A stretch of 64,000 nucleotides of DNA, from the NCBI RefSeq assembly GCF_000424385.1, contig NZ_AUJU01000020.1, forward strand, positions 52,382 to 116,381, read 5' to 3'. Below the pieces are notes generated by a model, which was not told the DNA's origin, ran no database searches, and saw nothing but the letters and a program-made list of their open reading frames with translations. Position numbers and translations under genes: made by a program. Source of the DNA: Butyrivibrio sp. LC3010 (GTDB lineage: Bacteria > Bacillota > Clostridia > Lachnospirales > Lachnospiraceae). Positions 17,949 through 28,011 of the stretch are shown here, one piece after another. The first letter of the stretch is position 1. Each line of letters opens with the position of its first letter.

Positions 17949-18722
17949 ATGCTGGAGCTTAAATCAATTTATAAAAACTATAATCCCGGCAGCGTCAATG
18001 AGATGTGCCTTTTTGATGACTTCAATCTGGTAGTTCCTGACGGTCAGTTTGTGGCAGTGGTTGGAAGTAATGGATCAGGAAAAACCTCAATGCTTAATAT
18101 CATTTGCGGATCTATTCAGGCAGACAGAGGCGAGGTTTTGGTAAATGGTGTAAATATAGCCAATGAGCGCGACTATCAGAGACATAGGACGATTGGAAGA
18201 GTATATCAGGATCCTTCCAAAGGAACCTGTCCCTCTATGAATATCCTTGAGAATATGTCAATAGCTGACAATAAGGGAAAAAGGTTTGGCCTTCAGCCCG
18301 GTGTCAACCACAGACGCAAGGACTATTACAGAGAGCTTCTTAAAAGTCTGGGTCTTGGACTCGAGGACAAGCTTTATACCAAGGTTGGTTCTCTTTCCGG
18401 CGGACAGAGGCAGGCAGTTGCACTTCTTATGAGCACCATGACACCTCTTGAGTTTTTGATTCTTGATGAACACACAGCTGCACTTGATCCTAAAACAGCT
18501 GATATAATAATGGAACTCACTGAGAAAATCGTAAGAGAGAAGAAGGTTACGACCATCATGGTTACACACAATCTTCGTTATGCCACCAAGTATGGCGACA
18601 GACTTCTTATGATGCATGAGGGTTCGGTTATTCTGGATAAGTCAGGTGAAGAAAAACAAAAGATGGATCCTGATCAGATAATGCACCTATTCAATGAGAT
18701 AAGTGTTGAATGTGGAAATTAA
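17949..18722 (+). CDS. ABC transporter ATP-binding protein (TrpZ type)
   Basis: 257 residues with a complete nucleotide-binding domain: Walker A GSNGSGKTS near residue 39, Q-loop VYQDPSKGTCP, signature LSGGQRQAVALL near 150, Walker B FLILDEHTAALDP and the switch His in TIMVTHNLRYA. It directly follows the permease (one-base gap) and powers the same importer. The strong bidirectional terminator downstream closes the operon. Confidence 0.94.
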   Translation: MLELKSIYKNYNPGSVNEMCLFDDFNLVVPDGQFVAVVGSNGSGKTSMLNIICGSIQADRGEVLVNGVNIANERDYQRHRTIGRVYQDPSKGTCPSMNILENMSIADNKGKRFGLQPGVNHRRKDYYRELLKSLGLGLEDKLYTKVGSLSGGQRQAVALLMSTMTPLEFLILDEHTAALDPKTADIIMELTEKIVREKKVTTIMVTHNLRYATKYGDRLLMMHEGSVILDKSGEEKQKMDPDQIMHLFNEISVECGN

Positions 18723-18792
18723 GATAAGTCTGTTAGCAGGCTTTTCTAAGCTGGTGAAAAATGACGATGATGTACCTGGAGTACTACTAAAT

Positions 18793-18857
18793 AACGCACC
18801 TGTGATTTTCTTAAACGCATTAAGGAAAAAGCGTTCAAGAAGTCATAGGTGCGTTTT
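18793..18857. terminator. Bidirectional terminator between the ABC operon and pyrI
   Basis: A long hairpin: AACGCACCT / AGGTGCGTT at the base, continued by TGA / TCA, TTCTT / AAGAA and ACGC / GCGT with small mismatches, followed by TTTTGAT on the plus strand. Both flanking genes converge on it. Confidence 0.85.
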
Positions 18858-18887
18858 GATAAAGTGCAAAAGGCGACGGTCTTTACT

Positions 18888-19325
18888 TTAGTTTTGGTCG
18901 CTTTCGGTATATTTCTCATCGCAATATTTGCAACGATAGATTTCTTTTTCTTCATCAGCAAGATAGAAGATATGAGGCAGTCCCTGCTCGATTGATGAGA
19001 TACAGCGGGGATTATGACATTTAATGACGTTCTTTATCTCGTGAGGAAGGAAAAGGGCTCTTTTTTCAACGATTTCTCCGGCTTTTATAACATTGACGGT
19101 GATATTGTGATCTATAAATGCCAATACATCCAGATCCAGAGTATCGATATCGCATTCAACCTTCAAAATATCTTTCTTGCCCATAACATTACTGCGGGCA
19201 TTTTTTATTATGGCCACAGTACAATCAAGTTTATCAAGCCCTAAATGATGATATATCTGCATGCTTCTCCCGGCCTTTATATGGTCTAAAACGAAGCCTT
19301 CTTCAATTTTACCTACATTAAGCAT
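18888..19325 (-). CDS. pyrI: Aspartate carbamoyltransferase regulatory subunit
   Basis: 145 residues. The N-terminal allosteric domain (GFVLDHIKAGRSMQIYHHLG) binds nucleotides. The C-terminal zinc domain has the four expected cysteines in CHNPRC and CKYC, which hold the interface with PyrB. Together they form the allosterically regulated ATCase holoenzyme that commits carbamoyl phosphate to pyrimidines. It follows pyrB by 130 bp in the same direction behind an AAAGGAT site. A separate pyrI is usual in clostridia and enterobacteria, absent from bacilli. Confidence 0.96.
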   Translation of the reverse strand: MLNVGKIEEGFVLDHIKAGRSMQIYHHLGLDKLDCTVAIIKNARSNVMGKKDILKVECDIDTLDLDVLAFIDHNITVNVIKAGEIVEKRALFLPHEIKNVIKCHNPRCISSIEQGLPHIFYLADEEKEIYRCKYCDEKYTESDQN

Positions 19326-19455
19326 AGCTTATCCTTTCAAAAGTATAATGATTTATGAACTGCTTTTCTTATAAAATCCAAAACTCTGATATGAGCATGG
19401 TCATCATATGGCAAGATTATTGAATTTCTTATGAAATATAATAATCTATAAGCGC

Positions 19456-20415
19456 TTAGAATACCCTAAGCAGTCCGTGGTTCATATGCGCACCTGTCTT
19501 ATCAAGTAGGGTCAGAATCAGTGCCATTCTTACGTATAGGCCATACTGAACCTGCTTGAAATATGCAGCTCTCGGATCCTTATCAACCTCGACAGAAATC
19601 TCATTAACTCTCGGAAGAGGATGGAGGATATGCATATCCTTTTTAGCTAAAGTCATCTTCTCTTCATTCAGAATGTAGAAATCACGCAGACGGATATAAT
19701 CCTCTTCATTGAAGAAACGTTCCTTCTGAACACGAGTCATATAAAGCAGATCAAGTCTGGACATTACATCTTCAAGTTTAATTACTTCTTCATATGATAT
19801 GCCCTTTTCATTAAGAAGTTCCGTAATGTAGTCGGGAACGCGAAGCTCTTTAGGAGATATGAAAATGAAATGGATATCCTTATATCGAACTAAAGCATTG
19901 ATCAAAGAATGAACGGTTCTGCCGAATTTCAAGTCACCGCAAAGACCAATAGTAAAGCCACCGAGTGAACCGTGAAGTGAACGAATAGTTAGAAGATCTG
20001 TAAGAGTCTGAGTGGGGTGGTGATGACCACCATCACCTGCATTAATAACAGGAATAAGTGAATTTGCAGCTGCTACCATAGGAGCACCTTCTTTGGGATG
20101 GCGCATAGCACAGATATCAGCAAAACTGGAAATAACACGGATAGTATCTGCGACGCTTTCTCCTTTTGAAACGGAGGAACTGGAAGCATCGGCGAAACCA
20201 ATGATCTGACCACCAAGTCGCAGCATTGCTGTTTCGAAGCTGAGTCTTGTTCGTGTACTTGGTTCATAGAAACAGGTTGCGAGGATATTACCATCGCATT
20301 TATGAGCGTAGCTGCTCATGTTCTTTTCGATATCGGCTGCTGTATCAAAGAGTTGATCCAACTCCTCGATGGAAAAGTCGAGCGGACGCATCATGTGTCT
20401 TAGATTGTTCATCAT
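19456..20415 (-). CDS. pyrB: Aspartate carbamoyltransferase catalytic subunit
   Basis: 319 residues, the usual length. Carbamoyl-phosphate site [12 protein letters not shown] (residues ~50-61), SSSVSKGES loop, HPTQTLTDL and the C-terminal [10 protein letters not shown] are all present. It catalyses formation of N-carbamoyl-L-aspartate, the first committed step of pyrimidine synthesis. The start is one of two adjacent ATGs behind GGGAG. pyrI follows; other pyr genes are not in the window. A hairpin ending in a T tract lies in its leader. Confidence 0.97.
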   Translation of the reverse strand: MMNNLRHMMRPLDFSIEELDQLFDTAADIEKNMSSYAHKCDGNILATCFYEPSTRTRLSFETAMLRLGGQIIGFADASSSSVSKGESVADTIRVISSFADICAMRHPKEGAPMVAAANSLIPVINAGDGGHHHPTQTLTDLLTIRSLHGSLGGFTIGLCGDLKFGRTVHSLINALVRYKDIHFIFISPKELRVPDYITELLNEKGISYEEVIKLEDVMSRLDLLYMTRVQKERFFNEEDYIRLRDFYILNEEKMTLAKKDMHILHPLPRVNEISVEVDKDPRAAYFKQVQYGLYVRMALILTLLDKTGAHMNHGLLRVF

Positions 20416-20439
20416 AGATTGTGCACTCCCATATATAAA

Positions 20440-20485
20440 AATGATGTAAGGAACATAGCTTAGTTGCTTTGACCCTTACATCATT
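20440..20485 (-). terminator. Leader hairpin/terminator upstream of pyrB
   Basis: Perfect 12-bp stem AATGATGTAAGG / CCTTACATCATT with a 22-nt loop, extended by ATATA pairs and followed on the minus strand by TTTATATAT. It ends 24 bp before pyrB and 39 bp after the DUF5050 gene, so it is either that gene's terminator or an attenuator of pyrB. Confidence 0.65.
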
Positions 20486-20523
20486 ATATATGTTTGAAGC
20501 GCTTTGTCTAGAGCGAATTTGAA

Positions 20524-21546
20524 TTACTTTTGAGGACGAAAAGTGCTTGGCATTTCAGAGCCGTCAACCGGTACATGAAGCATGACATTATCTACACCAA
20601 AGGGCTTAAAATACAGATATTTTGATGTAAGATTAAGGGCGTGATAAATGCCTTCTGCTATTACTGTGTTACCGGAACCGTCAAGTCTTGTGACCCTAAG
20701 GGTCTGATTTCCTGCTTCTGATGTGGCATAAAAAATGTTGTACTCATTCATGTTGTAGAAATCGACTCTGGAATTCGTTATTACATCTGTAGTTCTGCTT
20801 ATCAGATTGGTTCTGCAAAGTCTGTAGTGGTGGGCTGCGTCAATATAATAAACATAATCACCCTGTATGATCGGCTGCCAGATATTTCCACTGAGTATTA
20901 TGCTGGATGAGTTTTCTGAAAGGGTGTCCATCACATGAAGGTCGTGATCAAGATCAATGCCACTGTAATAAATCTTGCCGTCCAGTGCGCAGGATGGATC
21001 CAATAATTCGCTGGTTATGGTCTTTTGATTCTGCTTGTCGATTCGGATGGAATTAAGTCCTGCCTTAGAACCTGTGTCAACGCGATAATAGAGATTACTG
21101 CCTACAAGCTGTACAGCAGAAATAGATTCTCTGTCAAGAAGAGTCTGATTATCTCCATCATAATCGCATCTGTATAAGCCATAAAAAGTTGAAACTCTTC
21201 CAAGTCCTTTTAAATCACCGGATAGATTTGTTTTAGAATAGTCCAGGTAGTAGTAGACATGTTTTCCTGCTCCGACAATACTGCGGACACCCATTGATGT
21301 CAGCTCTTTGAGATTGGTTTCATCAGGGGACATGGTATACAGACAGTCGTTTTCCAAAGGATTGGAAAAATAAACTGTATCGCCCATCTCCAGAAAAAGT
21401 CCTCCATTATACAGATTACCCGGATTGTTTCCAACTACAGTTTCATCATTCATGGGGACACGTTTTGAGAGAGTATATATTAAAATCAGTGCTGAAAGCG
21501 TTACAACTATTACTGAAAAAATAATGAGAAAGATTCTATTACGCAT
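20524..21546 (-). CDS. Membrane-anchored DUF5050 beta-propeller-like protein
   Basis: 340 residues. One N-terminal membrane segment (residues ~4-25) anchors an extracellular domain rich in beta strands with repeated Tyr-Tyr motifs (GKHVYYYLDY, LYRCDYDGDN, GKIYYSGID, DYVYYIDAAHHYRLCRTN), the pattern of DUF5050 proteins. The function is unknown; a ligand-binding propeller is likely. It is upstream of pyrB on the same strand but separated from it by a hairpin. A GAGGTG site supports the ATG. Confidence 0.75.
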   Translation of the reverse strand: MRNRIFLIIFSVIVVTLSALILIYTLSKRVPMNDETVVGNNPGNLYNGGLFLEMGDTVYFSNPLENDCLYTMSPDETNLKELTSMGVRSIVGAGKHVYYYLDYSKTNLSGDLKGLGRVSTFYGLYRCDYDGDNQTLLDRESISAVQLVGSNLYYRVDTGSKAGLNSIRIDKQNQKTITSELLDPSCALDGKIYYSGIDLDHDLHVMDTLSENSSSIILSGNIWQPIIQGDYVYYIDAAHHYRLCRTNLISRTTDVITNSRVDFYNMNEYNIFYATSEAGNQTLRVTRLDGSGNTVIAEGIYHALNLTSKYLYFKPFGVDNVMLHVPVDGSEMPSTFRPQK

Positions 21547-21714
21547 AAGAGATACACCTCATCATTAACTTATATTATCAGTACGAAATATTGACTTTAT
21601 TTTATAAATTATAACACGGTTTTTAGCTATGATACTATTAACTTTCCCTTAATTTATCCGCAAAATGTGGTATATTTAATAATAAAGATTTGCTTATAGA
21701 TGAGGAGATAATTA

Positions 21715-23352
21715 ATGGATTTAAATGAACTTCGAGGGGATATAGACAGAATTGATTCGGAGCTTTTATCGCTTTTTGAAAAAAGAATGAAGATAAGCGA
21801 GAAGGTAGCTGAGTATAAGATAGAGACAGGAAAAAGTGTCTTTGATAAAGACAGGGAGAGGGAGAAAATTGAATCCTTTAAAGCCCTTGCAAGTGATGAA
21901 GACAATAAAGCTGCTGCCGGTGAATTCATTGAAAGAATCATGGAGATAAGCAGGAAAAGGCAGTACGAAAGACTAAGTGAAAATGGGGTTACAGATCTGG
22001 GAGCAATCGATGACCCGATACTTGATAAAAGCGGCGCGGGTGATTTTTTTGATGTCGATGATGATTCACTTATTTTATACAGGAATGCCACAAAGCAGCA
22101 GATTGACTTAAGAGACAGCCTTGTGATTCTGTCAGACAAAAAGGCAGCAGATGCTCTGTTTGACATCAGGGAACAAAAAAAGCTTATACATAAATGCATG
22201 AATATTCTTATAGATGAATCAGCAAGAAGAGGCTTTAACGGCAACCTATGGCACACCTTTCTGGCACTTCTTCTGGTATCTGATGAGAATGCCTTCAGCA
22301 TGGCAGATGAAATGAGGGGCGATACCGGAGGAACCATAAGAGAATTGGCACTTCATGATCTGAAATGTTTCAGAAGATGGTTCGACATCGATTTTTCGGA
22401 GATGATTGAAAGGCTTCACGTGCCTGAATTTTCCGCACTTTTCTCATTTGAAGTAAGCTCCACCAAAAGTAAGGTGTTTAATACCAGGGTGAGGGACAGA
22501 ATATGCGGCCTTGCCAAAGATCTTGCAAAATGCAGCGATGCTGAGGCGATGCTGGATGAACTTGCACTGTTTTACAAGCACTACGGAGTAGGTAAGTTTG
22601 GCCTCCACAAAGCCTTCAGGGTAAGACATGAAGAACCTCAGGCAGTCGTTGAACCAATTAGAAATATCAGACATGTACAACTCTCGGATCTTGTGGGATA
22701 CGAAATTGCCAAGCAGAAGCTCGTTGAAAATACCGAAGCCTTCGTTGCAGGTAAAAAGGCAAACAATTGTCTGCTCTACGGTGATGCCGGAACCGGCAAG
22801 TCTTCCTGCATCAAAGCAATTGCGAATGAATACTTTGAAAGAGGTCTGAGAATAATTGAAATTTACAAGCATCAGTTCAAGGATTTGAATGATGTCATTG
22901 CCCAGATAAAGGGAAGAAACTATAAGTTCATTATTTACATGGATGATCTTAGTTTTGAGGAATTCGAAACTGACTACAAATATCTGAAAGCTGTAATAGA
23001 GGGCGGACTTGAGAAAAAGCCTGATAATGTCCTTATCTATGCAACCTCTAACAGAAGGCATCTTATTCGTGAGAGCTTTAAGGATAAGCCTGCTGTACTT
23101 GATGATGACCTTCATAGAAATGACACTGTTCAGGAAAAATTGTCCCTTGCGAACAGGTTCGGAGTAACCATATACTTTGGTGCACCGGAGATGAAGGAAT
23201 ACGATGAAATAGTAAGTGTACTCGCTGAGAGGAATCAGATAAAAATGCCAAAGGAGCAGCTGATAGAAGAGGCGAGAAAATGGGAGATGAACCATGGCGG
23301 TCTCTCCGGACGTACAGCCCAGCAGTTTATCGATTATTTATTGGGTAAATAA
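21715..23352 (+). CDS. Chorismate mutase domain fused to a DUF815 AAA+ ATPase
   Basis: 545 residues in one frame. Residues 1-85 form an AroQ-type chorismate mutase; the active-site residues of E. coli P-protein have counterparts R7, R24, K35, D44, R47, E48 and probably Q83. A linker and helical region leads to a DUF815-type AAA+ domain (~315-545) with Walker A GDAGTGKSS near 360, an acidic Walker B (FIIYMDDLSFEEF), and the sensor region YATSNRRHLI. Chorismate mutase makes prephenate for Phe/Tyr; DUF815 ATPases have no settled role. No aromatic biosynthesis genes lie nearby. The GAGGAG site and flanking spacing support a single protein rather than a sequencing artefact. Confidence 0.88.
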   Translation: MDLNELRGDIDRIDSELLSLFEKRMKISEKVAEYKIETGKSVFDKDREREKIESFKALASDEDNKAAAGEFIERIMEISRKRQYERLSENGVTDLGAIDDPILDKSGAGDFFDVDDDSLILYRNATKQQIDLRDSLVILSDKKAADALFDIREQKKLIHKCMNILIDESARRGFNGNLWHTFLALLLVSDENAFSMADEMRGDTGGTIRELALHDLKCFRRWFDIDFSEMIERLHVPEFSALFSFEVSSTKSKVFNTRVRDRICGLAKDLAKCSDAEAMLDELALFYKHYGVGKFGLHKAFRVRHEEPQAVVEPIRNIRHVQLSDLVGYEIAKQKLVENTEAFVAGKKANNCLLYGDAGTGKSSCIKAIANEYFERGLRIIEIYKHQFKDLNDVIAQIKGRNYKFIIYMDDLSFEEFETDYKYLKAVIEGGLEKKPDNVLIYATSNRRHLIRESFKDKPAVLDDDLHRNDTVQEKLSLANRFGVTIYFGAPEMKEYDEIVSVLAERNQIKMPKEQLIEEARKWEMNHGGLSGRTAQQFIDYLLGK

Positions 23353-23469
23353 ACGATAATTTGAGAAACGTCCTGTTACTGTGAACACCTTATGGTATGA
23401 ACAGCAGCAATGTGCCCCAATGATTTTGGTTAAAACTGTTATTTACAGATGAGGAGGGATTTATTATTT

Positions 23470-25014
23470 ATGGCGACAGATGTTTTTGCGGCTATAGATC
23501 TCGGCTCTTACGAGCTTGAAATGAAAATCTATGAAATGTCACAGAAAAAAGGCGTTAAGCAGATCGACCATGTAAGGCACAGAATCGACCTGGGAACAGA
23601 GACCTACGCTACCGGGCAGATTTCAGCTTATCACATGGACGAGCTTATCAGAATCCTTACGGATTATAACAAGATCATGGAAGGATATGGTGTGACACGT
23701 TATCAGGCGTACGCGACAAGTGCCTTGAGAGAGACCAGGGATAACGACACGGTTCTGGAGCTTTTGCGTCAGAGAACCGGCATCGAGATTGACATCATTA
23801 GTAACTCTGAGCAGAGATTTCTGGACTACAAATCTGTTGCACTAAATAATGAACGATTTTTCAAATTCCTGGAAAAGCCTACGGCTATCGTGGATGTTGG
23901 AGGCGGTAGTATTCAGATATCTCTTTTTGATAATGATACTCTGGTTACAACTCAGCAGCTAAGACTCGGAGTTCTGAGGCTTTATTCAACCATGCAGCAT
24001 ATCCAGCCTCCCCACAGCAAATATCCGATGCTTGTCCGGGAACTGGTAGAGTCCCAGCTGAACGTTTTTGCTAAGATGCATCTTAAGGACAGAAAGGTAG
24101 AGAACGTTATTCTTCTGGATGATTATGTATCGCCTGTCCTTCAAAGAGTTAATCTTGGCATGGATGAAAAGTCCTACGCTTCAGCGAGAGTATTTGTGGA
24201 CTACATAGGGACTCTTGCAGGCAAGTCCCTGACGGATACAGCGAAAAAGCTTGGACTTGCACAGGACAATATTATGCTTATGTATGTTTCCGGACTATTG
24301 TTGAGTAATATCCTGTCAGTTCTTAACGCAGAGACTATATGGGCTCCCGGTGGTACACTTTGCGATGGTATTGCATTCGAATATGCTGAGAGGAAAAGGT
24401 TCCTCAGGAGCTCTCACAATTTCGAGCAGGATATAGTTGCATGTGCACAGAATATTTCCAGAAGATATATGGGCAGTAAGTCCAGAAGTGAAACCCTTCA
24501 GACAATTGCACTTAATATTTTTGACAGTATGAAAAAAATACACGGTCTCACCAAAAGAGATCGTTTGCTCCTTCAGATATGCACGATATTACATGATTGC
24601 GGAAAATATATAAGCATGGTAAATCTTGGAGACTGTTCCTATAACATAATAATGTCAACCGAGATTATAGGACTGTCCCACCTTGAGAGGTCAATAGTTG
24701 CCAATGTTGTAAGGTTCAATCATGATGACTTTGAATACTATAAGGACGGCGGCTATAGATTTCATGGAATAGATCATGATGCTTATCTGACGATAGCCAA
24801 ACTCACTGCGATTTTAAGAATTGCCAACGGCCTTGACAGAACCCATAAACAGAAATTCAAAAATGTAAAGGTTGCTGTTAAGGATAAGGAGCTTGAGATA
24901 ACGGTGGACACCATGGCTGATATATCCCTTGAAAAAGGCTTGTTTGGTCAGAGGGGAGGCTTCTTCGAGCAGGTTTACGGACTTAGACCGGTTATCAGAC
25001 AAAAACGTTTCTGA
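23470..25014 (+). CDS. ppx: Exopolyphosphatase of the Ppx/GppA family with C-terminal HD domain
   Basis: 514 residues from the ATG at 23470, which follows GAGGAGGG; an in-frame ATG at 23449 lies before that site. The N-terminal half has the acetate/sugar-kinase fold of the family (FAAIDLGSYELEM, ATSALRETRDN with the catalytic Glu, IVDVGGGSIQISLF). The C-terminal part has an HD motif (ILHDCGKYI) followed by LSHLER. The enzyme degrades polyphosphate or (p)ppGpp-type nucleotides. It is followed by ppk and maf on the same strand, which supports polyphosphate as substrate. Confidence 0.9.
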   Translation: MATDVFAAIDLGSYELEMKIYEMSQKKGVKQIDHVRHRIDLGTETYATGQISAYHMDELIRILTDYNKIMEGYGVTRYQAYATSALRETRDNDTVLELLRQRTGIEIDIISNSEQRFLDYKSVALNNERFFKFLEKPTAIVDVGGGSIQISLFDNDTLVTTQQLRLGVLRLYSTMQHIQPPHSKYPMLVRELVESQLNVFAKMHLKDRKVENVILLDDYVSPVLQRVNLGMDEKSYASARVFVDYIGTLAGKSLTDTAKKLGLAQDNIMLMYVSGLLLSNILSVLNAETIWAPGGTLCDGIAFEYAERKRFLRSSHNFEQDIVACAQNISRRYMGSKSRSETLQTIALNIFDSMKKIHGLTKRDRLLLQICTILHDCGKYISMVNLGDCSYNIIMSTEIIGLSHLERSIVANVVRFNHDDFEYYKDGGYRFHGIDHDAYLTIAKLTAILRIANGLDRTHKQKFKNVKVAVKDKELEITVDTMADISLEKGLFGQRGGFFEQVYGLRPVIRQKRF

Positions 25015-25101
25015 TATTTTTTCTTGAATTTTGGAAACAAATAATAATTTGAACACCCTTTTAGAGGGAATTTTAGCAAAGCAAAGGGATGAGGGTTACC
25101 T

Positions 25102-27258
25102 ATGTCAGCAAAAAAGAAAATTGAAACAGTATCAAACAAAATAAATTTTTACAATGATGAGTATTACATTAACAGAGAGCTTAGTTGGCTTCAGTTTAAC
25201 AGCAGATGTCTCTCTGAAGCAAAGGATAAAGCAACACCGCTTTTTGAAAAGCTGAAGTTTTTAAGCATCACTGCGAGCAATCTTGATGAGTTTTTCATGG
25301 TCAGGGTCGCATCATTGAAGGATATGATAAATGCAGGCTATAAAAAGCCTGATATAGCAGGCATGTCTCCTAAGGAGCAGCTTGATAAGGTTACGGAAGC
25401 CGTTCATGAATTCCAGAATGAGCAGTACAGGGTATATAACCACATGCTGCTTCAGGAACTGGCAGATAACGGGATTCAGATAGTCAGAGAATATGACAAA
25501 TTAAACAGTGAAGAAGCGGACTATATTGACAGGTATTTTGATGACTTTGTTTATCCGGTTTTGACACCGATGGCATATGATTCATCAAGACCGTTCCCAC
25601 TCATAAGGAATAAGACACTTAATATCGGAGCTCTTGTAAAAGGAAAAGAGAGCAACGAAATGGAATTCGCCATGGTTCAGGTTCCTTCGGTTTTGCCCAG
25701 AATCATGGAGATTCCGGAAGTCAGCGGTGTAAGGAAAATCATGCTCCTTGAGCAGATTATTCAGAGAAATATCCGCAAGCTTTTCCTTAATTATGATATT
25801 GTGTGCTGCTATCCGTTTAGAGTTGGACGTAACGCCGACCTTTCCATTGATGAAGATGAAGCTGAGGATCTCTTAAAGGAGATTGAGAAGCAGCTAAAGA
25901 GGCGCCAGTGGGGACAGGCTATAAGGCTTGAGATTGAGAAAGGTTTTGATAAGCGCCTTCTTAAAATCCTTACGGATGAGCTTAAGGTGGAGCAGCGTGA
26001 GATTTACACTATAGATGGTCCGCTGGATCTTACATTCCTGATGAAGATGTATGGAATAGAAGGATTTGACTATTTGAAGGAGCACGGTTATAATTCTCCT
26101 GCTCCGGTGATACAGCTTCCTTCTGATAGGGATATTTTCGAGTGTATAAGAGAGGGTGACATTTTAATGCATCATCCTTATGAAAGCTTTGATCCGGTTG
26201 TAAGATTCGTTGAAGCAGCAGCATCAGATCCTGCAGTTCTGGCTATCAAGCAGACTCTATACAGAGTAAGTGGTAATTCACCTATTATTGCTGCGCTTGC
26301 GAAGGCAGCAGATAACGGTAAGCAGGTATCTGTACTTGTTGAGCTTAAGGCCCGTTTTGATGAGGAAAATAATATTGTCTGGGCGAAGATGCTTGAGAAG
26401 GCAGGCTGTCATGTTATCTATGGACTTAAGGGCTTGAAGACCCATAGTAAGATAACACTCGTGGTGAGAAAAGAAGAGGACGGCATCATGCGTTATGTTC
26501 ATCTTGCTACTGGTAACTATAATGATTCTACTGCCAAGTTATATACGGATGTGGGAATGTTCACATGTGCAGAGGCTTATGGTGAGGACGCAACGGCGGT
26601 ATTTAATATGCTGTCAGGTTACTCTGAGCCGGCAGTATGGAACAAGCTGACACTTGCACCATTGTGGCTTAAGGACAGAGTCCTTGATCTCATTAAGCGT
26701 GAAGCTGATCATGCGAGAAATGGTGAGCCTGCTCATATTATTGCCAAGATGAATTCCATATGTCATAAAGATGTCATTGCTGCCCTCTATGAGGCCAGCA
26801 GCGCAGGAGTAAAGATTGATCTGATCGTAAGAGGAATATGCTGTCTAAAGACAGGAATTCCCGGTGTCAGCGAGAACATAAATGTTCGCTCAATTGTTGG
26901 TAATTTCCTGGAGCACAGCAGAATCTTCTACTTTGAAAATGGAGGAAGTCCTGAGTATTATGCATCCAGTGCAGACTGGATGCCCAGAAACCTTGAGCGA
27001 AGAGTTGAGATTATGTTCCCGGTTGAGAATCCCGGACTGAGGGAAAAGCTGTGGCATATACTGGACACGGAGCTTCATGATAATGTCAAAGCACATATCA
27101 TGAACAAGGAGGGACAGTATGTGAAGGTGGCTAAGAGAGGCGATCTGATCAATTCGCAGAAGATTTTCGGCAAGGAAGCTACAGAGCTCAGTAAGCCCAA
27201 AAACATCGCAGAGAGCAGGGTCTTTGAGCCTGAATATCGCGATGATCATGGCCTGTAA
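25102..27258 (+). CDS. ppk: Polyphosphate kinase 1
   Basis: 718 residues, typical length. The N-terminal domain begins YYINRELSWLQFNSRCL; the catalytic C-terminal half includes LKTHSKITLVV, YVHLATGNYNDSTAKLYTD (the block carrying the autophosphorylated His) and a second His in LEHSRIFYFEN. It polymerises the terminal phosphate of ATP into polyphosphate. It lies 87 bp after the exopolyphosphatase gene, so synthesis and degradation are encoded together. Confidence 0.97.
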   Translation: MSAKKKIETVSNKINFYNDEYYINRELSWLQFNSRCLSEAKDKATPLFEKLKFLSITASNLDEFFMVRVASLKDMINAGYKKPDIAGMSPKEQLDKVTEAVHEFQNEQYRVYNHMLLQELADNGIQIVREYDKLNSEEADYIDRYFDDFVYPVLTPMAYDSSRPFPLIRNKTLNIGALVKGKESNEMEFAMVQVPSVLPRIMEIPEVSGVRKIMLLEQIIQRNIRKLFLNYDIVCCYPFRVGRNADLSIDEDEAEDLLKEIEKQLKRRQWGQAIRLEIEKGFDKRLLKILTDELKVEQREIYTIDGPLDLTFLMKMYGIEGFDYLKEHGYNSPAPVIQLPSDRDIFECIREGDILMHHPYESFDPVVRFVEAAASDPAVLAIKQTLYRVSGNSPIIAALAKAADNGKQVSVLVELKARFDEENNIVWAKMLEKAGCHVIYGLKGLKTHSKITLVVRKEEDGIMRYVHLATGNYNDSTAKLYTDVGMFTCAEAYGEDATAVFNMLSGYSEPAVWNKLTLAPLWLKDRVLDLIKREADHARNGEPAHIIAKMNSICHKDVIAALYEASSAGVKIDLIVRGICCLKTGIPGVSENINVRSIVGNFLEHSRIFYFENGGSPEYYASSADWMPRNLERRVEIMFPVENPGLREKLWHILDTELHDNVKAHIMNKEGQYVKVAKRGDLINSQKIFGKEATELSKPKNIAESRVFEPEYRDDHGL

Positions 27259-27374
27259 TTTAGTTTTGGCAGAGCACTTGGCAAAGTTATTTTAAGCCTG
27301 GTACAAGCCATTAAAATCCATCTGGTCAGGTGTTTTTGAATCTGGCGAAATTTTAACTTAGTTAGGAATTAGAT

Positions 27375-27959
27375 ATGCGTTATATACTTGCTTCCGGCTC
27401 TCCAAGGAGGCGTGAACTTCTTGGAAGCCTTGGTTTTAAATTTGAAATAATCCCTGCAGAAGGTGAAGAGATTATTACAAGTGAGGTACCTTCCGAGGTT
27501 GTCACTTCATTGGCAAATCAGAAGGCTAAAGAGATTTTTCATAAAGTTTTAAGAGATAATAAAGATACCCTCGTTGTAATTGGTTCAGATACCGTTGTAT
27601 CATATAAAGAGAAAATACTTGGTAAGCCCAAGGATAAGGATGATGCCAGGAAAATGATAGAATCTATTTCAGGCGACACCCATGAGGTATACACAGGAGT
27701 ATCGGTAATTTATGGTACTTCCGGTGAAGAAAAAGAATTCACTTTTTATGAATGTACCAAGGTAAATGTTTATCCCATGGATGAAGATGAGATAGAGGCT
27801 TATCTAAATACTGACGAACCTTATGACAAAGCCGGTGCCTATGGAATCCAGGGACTTTTTGGAAAATTTGTCCGTGGAATAGAGGGAGATTACAATTGTG
27901 TTGTTGGTCTTCCGGTTGCACGACTTTATTTGGAAATGAAGAAACACAGATTAATTTAA
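27375..27959 (+). CDS. maf: Maf-like nucleotide pyrophosphatase
   Basis: 194 residues. The hallmark N-terminus ILASGSPRRRELL, the central IGSDTVVSY block with the catalytic Asp, GKPKDKDDA and the C-terminal DKAGAYGIQG are all present. Maf proteins hydrolyse dTTP/UTP and modified NTPs and were first linked to septum inhibition in Bacillus. It follows ppk by 116 bp on the same strand and may be co-transcribed. Confidence 0.95.
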   Translation: MRYILASGSPRRRELLGSLGFKFEIIPAEGEEIITSEVPSEVVTSLANQKAKEIFHKVLRDNKDTLVVIGSDTVVSYKEKILGKPKDKDDARKMIESISGDTHEVYTGVSVIYGTSGEEKEFTFYECTKVNVYPMDEDEIEAYLNTDEPYDKAGAYGIQGLFGKFVRGIEGDYNCVVGLPVARLYLEMKKHRLI

Positions 27960-28011
27960 ACAAAACGCATGTCTTTTAATGAAATTTGGACATGGGAGAA
28001 AGAGAGTATCT

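Noticed and set aside
22444..23295. 283-residue minus-strand frame opposite the chorismate mutase-AAA+ gene
   Set aside because: The plus-strand protein has intact Walker motifs and conserved residues throughout; the opposite frame has no recognisable features.
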